From positions 167,501-231,500 of the forward strand of contig JAMWET010000159.1 in the NCBI GenBank assembly GCA_024036415.1: 64,000 nt of DNA. Reading direction: 5' to 3'. A program made the position numbers and the translations under genes. This DNA is from Prochilodus magdalenae (Eukaryota > Chordata > Actinopteri > Characiformes > Prochilodontidae). Of this stretch, positions 32,372-45,440 are shown in pieces (position 1 is the first letter of the stretch; each line of letters begins with the position of its first letter). The notes beneath the pieces are model-generated. The model saw only the letters and a program-made list of their open reading frames with translations, did not search any database and was not told the DNA's origin.

Positions 32372-33574
32372 TACATGTCATAAACAATGATCAGTGGTAG
32401 ACAGTTAAATGAAACAAGCTTCTTCCTGGATTCATTGGCATCCATGGAAATATCCATTTCAAGCCTGGACTACATCAAAGACCACCTAGAGGAAGGCAGG
32501 TAATGCAGGACGGGGGATTAACGCAAACACTGACTTACAATCACACATCAAAGCTGAACAGATCAAACATGTTGTCACCTATATTTTTTATGCCACAGTC
32601 CGGCTCTGGTTGCAGGAAAGGACTGGCCATTCGAATGATTAGGCTGCTATACATGTGGCCCACTGTGATGGTGAGAAAGAGAGAAATGCATGCGCATATT
32701 GAATAGTTTCTATAATGAACAGAGGCCACCTGGGACAACTTGTACGTTCCAGGCATATACTGGAATGCACATATCTAGACATGTTAGCGGGTCTCTGCAT
32801 TCCCAGTATGTGACCATTGGGTAATCATGTAAATGCTGCAGGCCCCAGAACATAGCTTAATGATAATAACCGGAAAGGTTAAGCTGTGAAGGCTCCGAAA
32901 AGCATAAGGCGAGGGCAGACAGGTGTGGTATGGTGGAAGTCATTGTAGTTGCCATCGCTTCTCTAGCCAAAAGCAGGAAGCAGAAGTGTCCCAATTGAGC
33001 TCTGGCCCCTTGGGTCATTGTATTATTGGGTTATTAGGATTACGCGGTGCATTACAAGGTGTTATCTTATTTATATTTTCCTCTACTTCTTCTTGGTCAA
33101 GTCATTTTGTCCACGGACTAGCCCTGCAGCTTTTGAGATATTGACACTGTTCCAACTCCTAACTGTTTAGTCTGATTGGGACTGGTGTGCTTGTATACAG
33201 CTGGAGGCATGGTTTCCTCATAGGAATGTTTTTTTTTCCAGATTTTTTCCCCCACTGAATATACTGAATAATTTTAGACCCCCAATAACAGTTTCAGTAT
33301 TAGTTTGACCTGCACTCATCTGTTTTCCTTTCTTTCTGCCTTCCTCCTTGCTTGAATTAAGTCCCATTCATGTTTGACCGCACTCAAGCAGGAAGTGAAG
33401 GACGTGCTGTCATGTTGGTAGCATACTTTGCAAGCATGGTAAGCCTTGGAGAAGAGTTAGAAACCAATTCGAGCAGTTGGAAAAGTTTAGGAGGGGTCGC
33501 ATCATGGAGGCACCAGGAAGCACCAGGAAGCATGGTGGTCATATTAATGTACTGCATGCCATACCACCACAGCA

Positions 33575-33950
33575 TGCTGAATGAATCCGTGTGTGGAGGC
33601 ACCATGGTCAGCACCAAAATGAACAGTTTGTTGTCACGCATCATGTTCAGAAGGCCTGGTGCCACTCCATCTCCACCCCTACCACACCATCTGCAGGAAC
33701 TAGGTGAGGATATTCAAGCTGCATGGGATGGATTATCACAGGACACCATTAGGAACCTCTACAGCTCCATGTGGAGACGTCTGGCATGTGGCGAGACATT
33801 GTTTCTGTATATGTAGCTCAATCAATATTGCTCATATCAGTGTAAATGTATCATTATTTATTTTTTCTGGTGACCTTTATCTTTCTTTCCAACAGCACTG
33901 CAATCCCACACCTCCTTCTGGGTGCAGCTGTTCTTTTGTAACAATGAAGT
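33575..33950 (+). mobile_element. Tc1 CACTCAT-family 3' fragment
   Basis: Plus strand: VCGGTMVSTKMNSLLSRIM, then PPLPHHLQELGEDIQAAWDG and LSQDTIRNLYSSMWRRL, an unusually well preserved C-terminal stretch. The terminus is mutated (AACAATGAAGTA). An open frame of 148 codons runs from 33370 but its first half is not recognisably transposase. Confidence 0.78.
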
Positions 33951-35530
33951 ATATCTATTTTAGTTCCTAAATCCATATCAATGTCATTTAAATTAAGGAA
34001 ATTAAAGTACATAAAATGTAGGATATTACAGAAGGGGTGTGGATAGCTCCCCAGCCTCCCTCTCCGCAGTCGCTGTCAGTGGGCACTGGCTTCTGAGGCT
34101 GTCAAACCTGTTGCCTGAAGCGTGAATTCTGTGGAAGCTGTATGGAACCTCACACCATGTAGGTGATTTGATTTTCAGAGATAGAGGTTAGTCTGTGTGT
34201 GTTTCGTTGGCACAGCCTCAAGTGCTCAAGGATTGAAAATCACTGTAGAATCTAAATGGAGAATACAGATACTGAAGATCTCCCATTGATTTCCATGGTT
34301 TGAATGAGCCCATGGTGTATGAGAATATCTGTGGTTGCTATTTAGATTCATATGCAGCTGCCAAAAGATATTATAACTGATATTCACAATAACCACATCC
34401 TCATTGTTGGATTTGACTTACTTACAGACTGCAGTGTAAATATTTCTCAGGCATCATAATCTATCAGACACCTCCAAGTTCATAGTTTCTAGCTTCCTCC
34501 TGCATCAGTGTTATTAAGTGCATTGGTCAAGGAGAGCTCAGCAGTCTGAGTGAAGGTCAGAGACATGAATGACCGCATCCCACTGATACTTTTTCTCCAG
34601 CGCCAGGCTTAAAGTAATAACTCAGCATGTCACCAGTAGTGCTGCGTCATTGCTGCATAAAGTGCTTCTAAGATTGAACTCGCCAAAAAGTGGTTTTTAA
34701 AGCGGTGCCATAAAAGAACCACTTTCTCCAGCCTTTAAATGGATGGTGGTTTTTAAAGAACACTCTTCTGCACGTTGGAGCATGGAGTGGGTTTGCATTG
34801 GGCCTCATTCATAAACAGTTCTATAGAAGAAACGAATAAACGTCTCGCTTACGCAGCTTTGAGGAAGATTCTGACATTCAGAATCTGAGTGTTGTTATTG
34901 TGGTTTGCTCTCATGTAAAAACAGAATCTACACACACTCAAGGTTGAAACAACTATGGTTCAGAAACACGTCATGAGTCTGACGCAGGACTTTCTCAGGA
35001 AAAACTTGAGGCCCAAAGCTCTTAAAGGAACCTCATAAAGCGTATCCATCAACCCGACCATATGCTGTGGTAGGGGGTGCCCTTTATGGAGCAAGTGGTC
35101 ATGAGGCCTAGAAGAAATTCGGTCAGTTTGAGAGTCCTTCACCCCCTTCACCTTTATTTACACACCAACCAATAAAGTTATTGCCATATCTACACTTGCA
35201 CACACACTCAAAGAAGAAATAAAACGTAAATGGTGCTCGCTACTAGCTACAGATTTAAGATCAAATGGCTGTGAACTCCTCCCCGGCCTAAACCATTAGT
35301 GGTCTATGGTAATACTGCAGTTCTCAACATTGGTTTGCTCTTTTTACCTGTTCCGTTTTTACCTCCTCTTCTGCAGAGGTTGGACTCACCCAGGTCAGTA
35401 AAACCGAGGCTAACCTTTCAATTCTCTTTAGACCCTTTATATACAAGGTGGATCAGTTTACAGGTAAGTATATACAATCACTAGTTTTTCTCAGTTGTGT
35501 AAGGGACCTATTATATGCTAATAGTGTTAC
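33951..35530. other. No gene recognised
   Basis: Unremarkable sequence; GGTTTTTAAAGAAC-type MITE words near 34690-34760. Confidence 0.4.
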
Positions 35531-35966
35531 AACAGTCACATTATTATGACCAGTTCCTACTTTTAGTGGCAGCAGCACGCAGCTCATGAAGGAGGTCATG
35601 TTCTCTGGACCCACTGATCCATGTGGAGGCACTCTTCATCCTTGCGGATCACGGACACCCATACATGCTGATTGTTTTTCTTAGGGAGGATGGGATCTTC
35701 CAGCAAGATAATGCGACATGCCACATGACTAGAAATGTCGGATATACTTGATCCTGGGCAAGTATCTGTGGGACCACGTGATCGTCATGTTCAATCTATG
35801 GGTCCTCGCACATACACCCTCCAGCAGTTGTGGGATGCCCTGCAGTCAGCATGGCTTCAGATACCTGTAACAACCTACCTGGACCTTACTGAGTCACTCC
35901 CAGCCCATCTAGCTGCTGTCACATGATGGTTATGCTGGATATGAGATAATAATGTGACTTGGCTGT
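35531..35966 (+). mobile_element. Tc1/mariner remnant (CACATTATTATGACC ends)
   Basis: Inverted ends GTCACATTATTATGACC and ATAATAATGTGAC. Plus-strand pieces: GIFQQDNATCHMTRNVG (the QQDNAPCH catalytic block) and TLQQLWDALQSAWLQIPVTT...ESLPAHLAAVT (C-terminal block). Most of the 5' half is deleted and stops interrupt the rest. Confidence 0.78.
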
Positions 35967-36984
35967 TTCCAAAAATTCCACATAATAAAATAAATAAAAC
36001 AAAAATTATTTTTCTTTCGTTTTTTTTAAACAAATAACAGATTCAAGTTAATCTAAATTGTAAAATCTAATATCTACCTGTTTACTCTGCTACATTATGG
36101 CCAAATCTGTCTTTCCTTTTGGCTTATGTGAGCATATAAACGTAACACGGCCAAATGAAACAGGCGTGAAGTGAGCCCACCATTAAGGGGACAGTTTGTT
36201 TTGACCTGTTGTACAGAACTTGGTTCTAGCTAATGGACACTGTTCTCCTTCAGTGTTCTGTACTTATGATCATTTGAATAGACAAGAACCGGTTAATGAG
36301 GTTCTATTAAGTCTTGTTCCAGAAATGATAATAGGACATTAAAGCCATAGTAAATCATACTACTGTCACTCTCCATACTCCATAGGGTAAATACTTCAGT
36401 ACTGTTACTCCAGTGGAGATCTACAGTGAAGAACTATACCCTGGAGATCTCTACTTTAACTTGGCTTGTGTACAATCCACCACTGATTATAACATTATAC
36501 AATGATCCCCTATCCCCCAGGGTTCCCCCATTCCTGCCTCACTGAACCTGCTAGGAAGCACCAAAAGCTTACTTGCCAAATGAGCACATTCATAACATCT
36601 TACATAAACACTTCATAAGGTATTTATGGGAGTTTTAATCAACTTAAAGTGTATCATCACTATAGTGTACGTATTTATGTGATATTAATATGGAGTACTA
36701 TTCCATTATAGTAACAGACTTTTTAAAATTTCAGAATAAAAGCCTTCAATTATTATTTTAAAACCTAAATTATTTTACTCGGTTTTGGGCAGATAAATAA
36801 AATGACCTGGTTTTATTTTTTGGGACAGAAAATGCTTTGGTACTTTTTTAGTCTAAACTATCAACTTATTTTGTTCTTAGTTTTGATTTCTTATTTCTAC
36901 TTGTTGTCCACTTTAATTTGTTATTGTGACAGAGGGTTCATTCAACAGCCTGTTTAGGAAAACATTGGTAGGTTTGTAAAAAGT

Positions 36985-37178
36985 GGTTGGTGTAGCTCAG
37001 CGGATAACACCACTACCCACCAAGTAGCCACCACCACACGTGGGAGACTGGGGTTCGAGTCCTGGCCTATGCTGTGCAATTAGTCCTTGGGCAAGACTCC
37101 TAACACTACATTGCCTTGTACTTGTAATATGATTACCCTTGTAAGTCACTCTGGATAAGAGCGTCAGGTAAATGTAAA
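36985..37178 (+). mobile_element. tRNA-derived SINE
   Basis: Contains a pol III A box (TGGTGTAGCTCAGCGG) and B box (GGTTCGAGTCC) at tRNA-like spacing, but no cloverleaf beyond that, followed by GTAAGTCACTCTGGATAAGAGCGTC..GTAAATG, the 3' tail shared by many fish SINEs and LINEs. Confidence 0.85.
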
Positions 37179-38144
37179 AAGGCATTTCCTGGCAAATAAT
37201 ATAGATTTTTAATATAATGGATGGAGACTTTTATTTTGAAAAATGGCATAGTACTCCATATAAAATATTATGTAAACTGCATTATGTACATGTATACTTT
37301 ATAAAAACATTCATGAAAAAAACTATATGAAGTGCTAATGTTTGACGAGTTAACTGCTGCATTAGAGTGAAGGTACCACCCGAAGGTTCACCCCCAGAGG
37401 AATTTTAACATTCATCAGTAAGAACACCCAGCCCAGTTAGTATTCAGTAGCTACAGTAGGGAACCGTATGGTCTGTGTGTTTCCTCCCCTTGACCCTCTG
37501 GCTAGCAGGCCCACTGAGAAATGGAACAGCTGACATGTGTTAGTGCCAGGGGGATCAAAATAGACCTTTATTTCTCCCCTCTCTTGATCTTTCCCACCCG
37601 CACCATCACCCCATGACTCCCTACCCCCAGGAGAATGCAGCCGCTCACGAATGCAGCGATGTGACCGACGCTACGTTAGAGGAACATCAAAAGGGTTTGA
37701 GGCTGAGGAGGAGAGAATGAAAGAATGAGGAATCAAAAGAGACAACAGAGGATCCAGAACAAGAGCAGAATGAGAATGCAGGAGAGACGCTGGAGAAGAT
37801 TACAGGAAGTCAGGCCGACAAAATTAAGAACAATGTTGCTCTGCCTATTTCACTGACCCCAAATGTCAGACACAATGCGAACTGGAATTGCACTACAGCT
37901 TATTTAGTAACACCTAGCTTGATTCCACGCCCACTAGCCACCACTCTACCATTTAGGGGCACTTTGTAGGTTCTCAGAAAAAAATGCCGTTCAATTTATC
38001 AGACCCCCCCATAACAGCCATTTTGTGCTATTAAAAATAAAGCTTCCTAAATGGTTCTTGACTTTCACATACAGTTCTAGGAAAAGCCTTTGTTTGCCAT
38101 AGAACATGTTTAACTAGCAGCCAGTATACACCTCTGAAGTCTAA

Positions 38145-38396
38145 CGGTCTGCATGCATGTAGTCCGGCGTCATGCAGCCGTCTGACAATGGTGCTGGCAC
38201 TAACAGGATGACTCATGGAGGCATCACTGCTTGCTGTGGCTGTTGGGTCAGTCAGGTACAGCAATAAGGCCGGTCCTTGCTTACATCACATGCACGGCCA
38301 AGTCGGAAACTTTCGAATTTGTCACAACGCATTTGTTATACCTACCCATCAAGTGTCATTACTGTCGGTTGTCTCTGTGTAGAAAATCTGATGTAC
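38145..38396 (-). mobile_element. Tc1 CACTCAT-family 5' fragment
   Basis: Minus-oriented: CATGTAGTCCGGCGTCATGC, CACTAACAGGATGACTCATG, GTCAGTCAGGTACAGCA, then a degraded family terminus near 38340-38396. Confidence 0.65.
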
Positions 38397-38529
38397 AATA
38401 CACAATACATAAACACCTATGACCGGCGCACAGGAAATGTACTCTGTTCTTCTTTGGCGCATCATGAAAAAGCCTTGTGCAGCTATTAGAATAATCCTAG
38501 ACTTTAATGCTGCTCGCATGGACCACCGA

Positions 38530-39558
38530 TATGGAGGACCGAATCTGCCAAAATAAAAAATAAAAAAATAAAAAAATAAAACACTAATACTTAAATTAAA
38601 ATGGTAAAGAAATAATGATGGTAAATCTAAAAATAAATATAGAAATATAGAAATAAGTATATCAATAAATAAAAAACTTAAATAAATGTGTAATGTGTAT
38701 TTATTTTGTTATTTGTGTTACTTAATGAACATTTTTATTTTAAATTAATGTATTTACCTAATTATTTATTAATAAATTCATTTATTTATTTATTTTTGTT
38801 TTTCCTTACCCTTATGGTAATAAAGTGGCTGTCAATCCATGACGTCAGTGTGTCTTAACATTCCTATCGGTTGATCGACAGCAGATTCCGTAGATCGATT
38901 GTCTTGCTCCATCAGCAGTAACTATGAACAACACGGTGCACTAATGTCTGCTTACAGGCAACAGGTAGCGAGAGACCTGAGACTCTTAGCTGACCCTGCT
39001 GAAAATGCAAGTGCAGATGATTTACTCTTTCGGGTGGAGGCTGTGGCTGGCAGTTTGTTCTATTATGCTACATCTTCTGATACAGAGATCGACCCCATAG
39101 TGTTCACAAATTTGGAGGAGGTAGTTCGTCTTTCCCTGCTAAATTCAGATCATGCAACACCTGGAAGCTGCCTCTCGGAGCAGATCCGACACCGACCTGC
39201 GCCCCAACATTTAGCCTCTCGGAGTCTTTTACCTGAACGCATAGCCAAGCTACATAGCTCTGCTCGAAATCAACTCCTGTCGTTCTGCACTTGATTGCTA
39301 AGCCTGAATGTTTAAATAATATATGCAGAAAATAAATATAAAATGAAGGGAGACATTAATAAACATTAATAAACAGTACAAGAATAAATAAAATGAGGAC
39401 TATATAAGTGCAAGAAAAGGAAATAAGCGCATAAATAAAATCAAAGCAAGCAATATATACAAATTCTAGTTATTTTAATTTAAATGTTAATTTTATTTAG
39501 TCTTTTATTTATTTATTTATTTATTTATTTTTAATTTTGGCAGATCCGGTCCTCCATA
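38530..39558 (+). mobile_element. IS3EU-like DNA transposon with 6-bp target duplications
   Basis: 1029-bp element. Termini TATGGAGGACCGAATCTGCC... and ...GGCAGATCCGGTCCTCCATA are inverted over 25 bases with one mismatch. It is flanked by perfect CACCGA duplications (38524-38529 and 39559-39564). TAAA-rich tracts follow each terminus. The ends and TAAA tracts resemble the IS3EU class of fish transposons (recalled, not searched). It carries one N-terminal open frame and is otherwise internally deleted. The near-identical ends and intact duplications suggest a fairly recent insertion. Confidence 0.8.
38944..39294 (+). CDS. N-terminal open frame of IS3EU-like element (truncated)
   Basis: From the ATG at 38944 the frame encodes 116 residues to TGA at 39294 (the frame is open back to 38899). 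It starts MSAYRQQVARDLRLLADPAE, continues ADDLLFRVEAVAGSLFYYAT and ends ARNQLLSFCT. No integrase-like DDE domain is present; it would have lain in the deleted interior. The open frame is longer than neighbouring chance frames and codon usage looks coding. Likely a remnant of the transposon-encoded protein without transposase activity. Confidence 0.55.
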   Translation: MSAYRQQVARDLRLLADPAENASADDLLFRVEAVAGSLFYYATSSDTEIDPIVFTNLEEVVRLSLLNSDHATPGSCLSEQIRHRPAPQHLASRSLLPERIAKLHSSARNQLLSFCT

Positions 39559-39564
39559 CACCGA

Positions 39565-41070
39565 GTGTTACATGTTTACACGTCAATACAGATTTACTTT
39601 TACACTATACTGAACGACAGATGCGTCAGAATACATTAAGGAGGTCATTGCTATATCCAGCACTCCAGTGTACAGTAGTGCAGTTAAAAGTACATTAACA
39701 AGGGCAGCATGTAAAGTCTGTAGGTGTTTGGTTTGGGACACAGCCAGGCTTCTGATTGGCTATCATAGTTTTAAGGTTGGGGTTATATCACTGCTGTTGG
39801 TTAGGCTGCCCTTGACAGAACCTGACAACCCATTTTAGCGTTTGTCATGAAGATAAAGACTTTCTTAGGAACAGGGCTTGGGTGGAGGGAGGAAACCCTC
39901 CCATTTAAAACCCTCCCATGAATGTCTCTACCAATGCAGTTGCCTGTTTATGTGGTACACATTCCTTGCTACTCAAGTTAAACCATTCAATACAGTTCCT
40001 AAACACATCATGGCCTGGATGTACAGTTCTAGTGACTTGATATAGAAGTTTCATATTACTTTGATGTTCTTTAAACTTTTTAAAAGATTTTTAAGACTGT
40101 TAAAGATTCGTTTTTGACCTTGCACATCTCATTTACAAAAAACACTAATTTGTTAACCGCACTGTACTTAATATGCTGCCGATACAGCATCCCAGAATGA
40201 CAACAGGACTTCAGAGGTCTGTGGCATCAGCCCAAGGAACTACTTTGGGACAATTTTTCTGTGGTGATGAATGAATGATGGCCAGCTCATACTAAGTGGT
40301 GGATCATTCTCAAGACAACAGGAACAACACCTACACAATAATGGCATGGTTGGATATGTTGTTATGGTACAAGCTTATCCGTAGATTACTATTCTCAAAC
40401 TTTTAGTCATCCTTCGGTGTTAAACAGTCTCAGAAACGCTGATTAATGCCAGTACATTTGATGGTAAATACTTTGGTGCTTTTACTCAATTGGAGGTCTA
40501 AAGGCAGGAACGTCTACTGACACTGGCGGAATAGTTAACCATGGGAATCTCTACCGAACTGCATTACCACATTCCATTACCATAGTAAAGTACATGGTTT
40601 GTGCACCTCGTCCACCCCTGCTCCAGTCTTCGTGGAGATCTCAATACAGTCACACACGGAGCTCATGTTTATAACTGAACTCTCCCCTCTCCTTTATTTT
40701 CCCTGCGTCTCCTTCTTGTCTAAAGCAGTTTCTCCTAAGGAAGCTGAGGAGAATCATCAATGAGTCTCCTGAGCCATCAAAGAGCAACAGTTGAGCAACA
40801 AAGTTTTCCTTTTCCTTTTAAAAGACATTCCAAATTCAAAACACACTGTAGTGTAGGACTAGGTGTAATCTCTGTCTGGGAAACTGAGCATAGTGTAGTT
40901 GAATTGGTTATCTGGCTCTGACAGATAAAGTGTCCCGCTGAATGTAATCATGTCCAAACTGCAACAAAACAATAACAAGACCTAATCTTAGAGTTAGCAT
41001 CACTGGGCTCTTGGAAATGTGCAATGATCAAGATATGAAAATTACATTGAAATGAAAATATAGAATTGGA
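39565..41070. other. No gene recognised
   Basis: Ordinary intergenic-looking sequence without obvious repeats. Confidence 0.4.
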
Positions 41071-41071
41071 A

Positions 41072-41375
41072 TTACATTTACATTTAAGGCATTTAGGAGA
41101 CGCTCTTATACACAGCGACTTACAGCCGTGCTTAGTGTTCCATTGGATAATATTCCAGCTAGTATAGGAAGTTAAGAGCCTAAAACTCACCATGAGCTCA
41201 GACACTGCTCGAACAGGGGGCCAGTGGCCCAAAATTAGAACCATTTTTTGCCAATTGTGTTTATACTGTACATAGAGGGCACTTCAGTCATGTCCTTAAG
41301 TTCAGGGAGTCAAACCGACAACCTTCCAATCCTAAGGCTGGTTCCCTAACCTCCAGCCCATAACTGCCTCCATCC
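41072..41375 (-). mobile_element. SINE copy, minus orientation
   Basis: The plus strand shows the complement of the fish SINE tail (ACATTTAAGGCATTTAGGAG, ACGCTCTTATACACAGCGAC) at the left and, at 41310-41375, the complement of a B box (GTCAAACCGACAACC) and tRNA-like head (CCCTAACCTCCAGCCC). Confidence 0.75.
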
Positions 41376-42367
41376 TAATAATAGGCCTCCTTTCTACCTG
41401 AAAACTTTACCAAGCCAGAACAGCTGATAACTGATAACTAAGTGAAAGTGGAGATGTGGCATATAAGAGTGTAGTGTAGATTAATTCCATACTTCCATAA
41501 ATTCCATTTAATACTGTACAAACTTTACTATCCAACATTTCGTCTGAAATTAATTATCAATAGGGAGGTATTGCTGTTGGATGGTCACCCTTATGGATCA
41601 CTCCAGCTCATCCCAAAGGTATTTCAGGGAGTTCCATCACTCCAGAGAACATGGTTCCACTGCTTCACTCCCTAGTGCTGGGGTGCTTTTATACCCCTCA
41701 AGCTGATGCTTGGATCGCCTGGTAAACAGCGGCTCAAAGTATTCAGGTCCATTTTAACCGCCAATGTGGAAATGCCTTTCCATCGAGTTTCTACAAGCTG
41801 TGTATTCACAATTGAACATCAGCAATGGAGCCACGTTAAAGGAGCTCAATTCACAGGTCATGAGGGTGACCTGGATATGTTTGGCTTTTAAATCCACATG
41901 TGCTCATTCAAAGAGTCCAAGTATATATTTTCAGGGTCAGGAAATGAGCATCATAGCGGGTGGATGAATGAGACCAAGTGAGGCTCTTAGGAGAGTCTGC
42001 CCCTGAAAAGCTTTTAAAAATCGGAGAACTCTTAAACTAGTATAGTGCTGCTGCCCAAGCAGTCTGGATACACATTATGTGCACTCACACTTCGAGATGC
42101 GATATACTGCACGTGATAATGGACCCAGAGATTGGTCATTATGATCTGTGTGACCTGAGTTTATTTGAAAGGCTTGATGGGGCAAGAGCAAGACAGACTG
42201 CAGGTCATTGTGAAACAGGTTTTCCACAGTGCTGGGGTTTGTCATATAAATTGTTGGACCATCCCTTGATTGGATGCTATAGCAGCATTTCTACTGTATG
42301 TGACAAAAGCATACACAGCAGTCTTTCCCATAACCTGCTCGGACAGTCTGGGGTGTGTTTACTTTAG

Positions 42368-42884
42368 AATACACAAAAAAATATCTGCACAAATACCGGC
42401 ACCCAGAAGGAATCAACCAACAGATTCCAGGAAGGAAACTTGGTGGGTAGGTTTGATATTGTGAGACATGCAAATGATTCAAGTTTGTCACATAAGCATG
42501 GACGGGCCTCATCGCTCTACCTAACTGACCCACCAGCCCCAATTGCGGACATTTAGCGAGCAGTGGTGCCCTTCATACTGTCAGTGCTAGCACCATTGGC
42601 AGATGGCTACACGAAGCAGGACTACATGCACACAGACCGCTACAACGACTGCCCTTAACACCACGTCAACGTCACCAAGGACTGGAAGGGTGTCGTGCCA
42701 GACCGTCATGGAGTGACTCAAAATGGCAGCAGGTCATCTTCTGTGATGAGTCCCGCCTTTGCCTTGGTGGAGACAACCAACGAATGCGTGGTGCCAGGAT
42801 GAACACTGTTGTCATGAAGGCTATATCTTCTTCCCAATAGCACTGCATTCCCAGACTTCCTTTTTGTGCTTTCTATGATGAGTG
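42368..42884 (+). mobile_element. Tc1 CACTCAT-family element, internally deleted
   Basis: Both ends are recognisable (GGCACCCAGAAGGAATCAAC and TTTCTATGATGAGTG). The plus strand includes WQQVIFCDESRLCLGGDNQR, MRGARMNT, the block around the second catalytic Asp of Tc1, with the Asp-Glu pair kept. The C-terminal half is missing. Confidence 0.82.
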
Positions 42885-43398
42885 ATATGGATGTAAAGCT
42901 GTGGATTTATCTGGCTGTCTTCAGTTTTGTTTCTCCAAAGCTACAGCATCGACATCACCTTCAAATGAACAGTGAGATTGGATTCGAGATGATGACAGTG
43001 TAAAGACACAATTGACTATGTGCAACATAATGGTTGAAACCTTTTTGAGCCACTTACAGTCATGCTGTACTGTTATTTCCTCCATCAAGCAAATACAGAT
43101 GTGCTGAGGACAAACCATCAGTGGGAACAGTGGTCAGTCAGAATTATCAGACAAAGAGAACAGCACGAGTGTTATTGTGGAGCCTTTGATTCAGACACAC
43201 ACTCCTTTTAAGTCATTCAGTGACAAGAACTCTATGCTGGTAACAGCCTGGATGGTCATTTTCTTCACTGGTCTGAAGAACATGATGTTTAAGTTTCCTT
43301 TAAGCTCCTGATTCCCTGAATTCGAACCATCCTCGCTCATAAACAGCTTTGGCTTCTCCTGCCTTATATACGCAGGCAACGTTTTTGCAGGAATGTTT

Positions 43399-44460
43399 TG
43401 CAGCCAGCCCGGGAAGCCTCCTGACAGTGGTGTAATGTAGCTCCAGCAGCCAGCACGGGAAGCCTCGTAGCTATACTGCAGTGTAGCTCCAGCAGCTAGC
43501 CCAGGAAGCCTTATACCTGCAGTGCAGTGTAGCTCCAGCAGCCAGTACAGGAAGCCTCATAGCTGCAGTGCAATGTAGCTTTAGCAGCTAGTCCGAGAAG
43601 CCTCATAGCTGCAGTGCCGTGTAGCTCCAGCAGCCAGTACAGGAAGCCTCATAGCTGCAGTGCAATGTAGCTTTAGCAGCTAGTCCGAGAAGCCTCATAG
43701 CTGCAGTGCCGTGTAGCTCCAGCAGCTAGCCCAGGAAGCCTCATAGCTGCAGTGCAGTGTAGCTCCAGCAGCCAGCACAGGAAGCCTCATAGCTGCAGTG
43801 CAGTGTAGCTTCAGCAGCAAGCCCAGGAAGCCTCATAGCTATAGTGCAGTGTAGCTCCAGCAGCTAGCCCAGGAAGCCTCATAGCTGCAGTGCAGTGTAG
43901 CTCCAGCAGCCAGCACAGGAAGCCTCATAGCTGCAGTGCAGTGTAGCTTCAGCAGCTAGCCCGAGAAGCCTCATAGCTGCAGTGCCGTGTAGCTCCAGGA
44001 GCCAGCACAGGAAGCCTTATAGCTATAGTGCAGTGTAGCTCCAGCAGCAAGCCCAGGAAGCCTCATAGCTATAGTGCAGTGTAGCTCCAGCAGCTAGCCC
44101 AGGAAGCCTCATAGCTGCAGTGCAGTGTAGCTCCAGCAGCTAGCCCAGGAAGCCTCATAGCTATAGTGCAGTGTAGCTCCAGCAGCTAGCCCAGGAAGCC
44201 TCATAGCTGCAGTGCAGTGTAGCTCCAGCAGCCAGCACAGGAAGCCTCATAGCTGCAGTGCTGTGTAGCTCCAGCAGCCAGCACAGGAGGCCTTATAGCT
44301 ATAGTGCAGTGTAGCTCCAGCAGCTAGCTCGAGAAGCCTCACAGCTATGGTGTAGTGTAGCTCCAGCAGCTAGCCCAGGAAGCCTCATAGCTGCAGTGCA
44401 GGGTAACCCCAGCATCCATCCCAAGAAGCCTCACAGCTATGGTGTAGTGTAGCTCCAGTG
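43399..44460 (+). repeat. 46-bp minisatellite, about 23 units
   Basis: Unit: GTAGCTCCAGCAGCTAGCCC plus AGGAAGCCTCATAGCTGCAG plus TGCAGT. Variants alternate (CAGCTAGCCC or CAGCCAGCAC; GCTGCAGTGC or GCTATAGTGC), and a 92-bp pair (TTTAGCAGCTAGTCCGAG plus CAGCCAGTACAGG) is repeated exactly near 43530-43720, so some expansion was by dimers. Confidence 0.95.
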
Positions 44461-45269
44461 GAAGCTCCTTGTAGCCCAGAAAGAGTCCTTAACCAGAAAA
44501 GTAACTACCTATCAGATATTTGCGCATATCACTTATCTGCAAGTGTACCATTGCTGCCTAAGTAGCTAGATCAGGAAACCAATGACCTGGACCAAACTTA
44601 TTCTTGGCAGATATGGGGGCAAACTGCTTATCCAAAAGGTGAAAACCTCAAAACCTAGAAACAAATAAAATAAAACCAGTACACAAACTGAATAAATGAA
44701 ACTGATGTAAAGCAACAGCCATATTGCACCAGCATGCTTACACCAGAACCTATGTAGACAGTAGTGAGTGTCATAAAACCTGTCTGAGGTGTTTAGCATA
44801 CTGAGATGTACTTCTAATTACCCTCTGTAGGCCTGTGCAATAACAGCTTTACATATGCCATATCTAAAAAACGAGAAACCAAGAAAACTGTCAACTCTGA
44901 AAATGCAAAAAGGGGCTTATACATAATTTTCCAAATCGCCAGTGGGCTAAACGAGAAAGCCTGCTTTCTTACGGTTATGGTAAACGCATTGTGGCCATTG
45001 GTACACAGCTGGAGCTTCTGACAGATAAGTGGTTTATCTAATATTAATTTACATCCACTTCAGAACCACTCATCTCAGTCTGTACATTGGAGGTCCATTC
45101 AGTGCTGGACCTTGTCTGCTAAACATGAATACCATTGTGAATGCATCTCTACAGTTGGTTTAAAACCCAGGCATGAAAAAAATATTCCAACTACACTAAA
45201 ACCATTTTCTGACCATTACATAATTAACTCAACAGAGTGAGAGGCAGATACATGCAGACATCCAGGGAG

Positions 45270-45440
45270 GGATTCCATTAGACCGGCTAATTACGTTTCC
45301 GTCTTGTTAATGGTGCTTTAATTGCATGGTGTCATGTTGTGTCATAATTGTTCACACAGTGTTTGATTAGTGACAGTAATGGGTAATATAACAATGTGAA
45401 CCTGGTGCAAATTATATATTCTTAATGGGAAAGTAAGGGC
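45270..45440. promoter_or_regulatory. Candidate conserved non-coding element
   Basis: Unique, non-repetitive stretch rich in homeodomain-type words (GGCTAATTACG, GTGCTTTAATTGCATGG, TTGTTAATGG). Composition-based suspicion only. Confidence 0.25.

Noticed and set aside
33370..33816. A 148-codon plus-strand gene
   Set aside because: The C-terminal half is Tc1 transposase tail; the first half has no support.
36985..37060. tRNA gene
   Set aside because: A and B boxes are present but the sequence continues into a SINE body and tail, and a full cloverleaf does not form by eye.
42077..42367. A 96-codon plus-strand frame upstream of a Tc1 copy
   Set aside because: No family resemblance, no splice signals, and ends inside the transposon terminus.
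43399..44460. CRISPR-like array
   Set aside because: Eukaryotic minisatellite: contiguous 46-bp units with no unique spacers.
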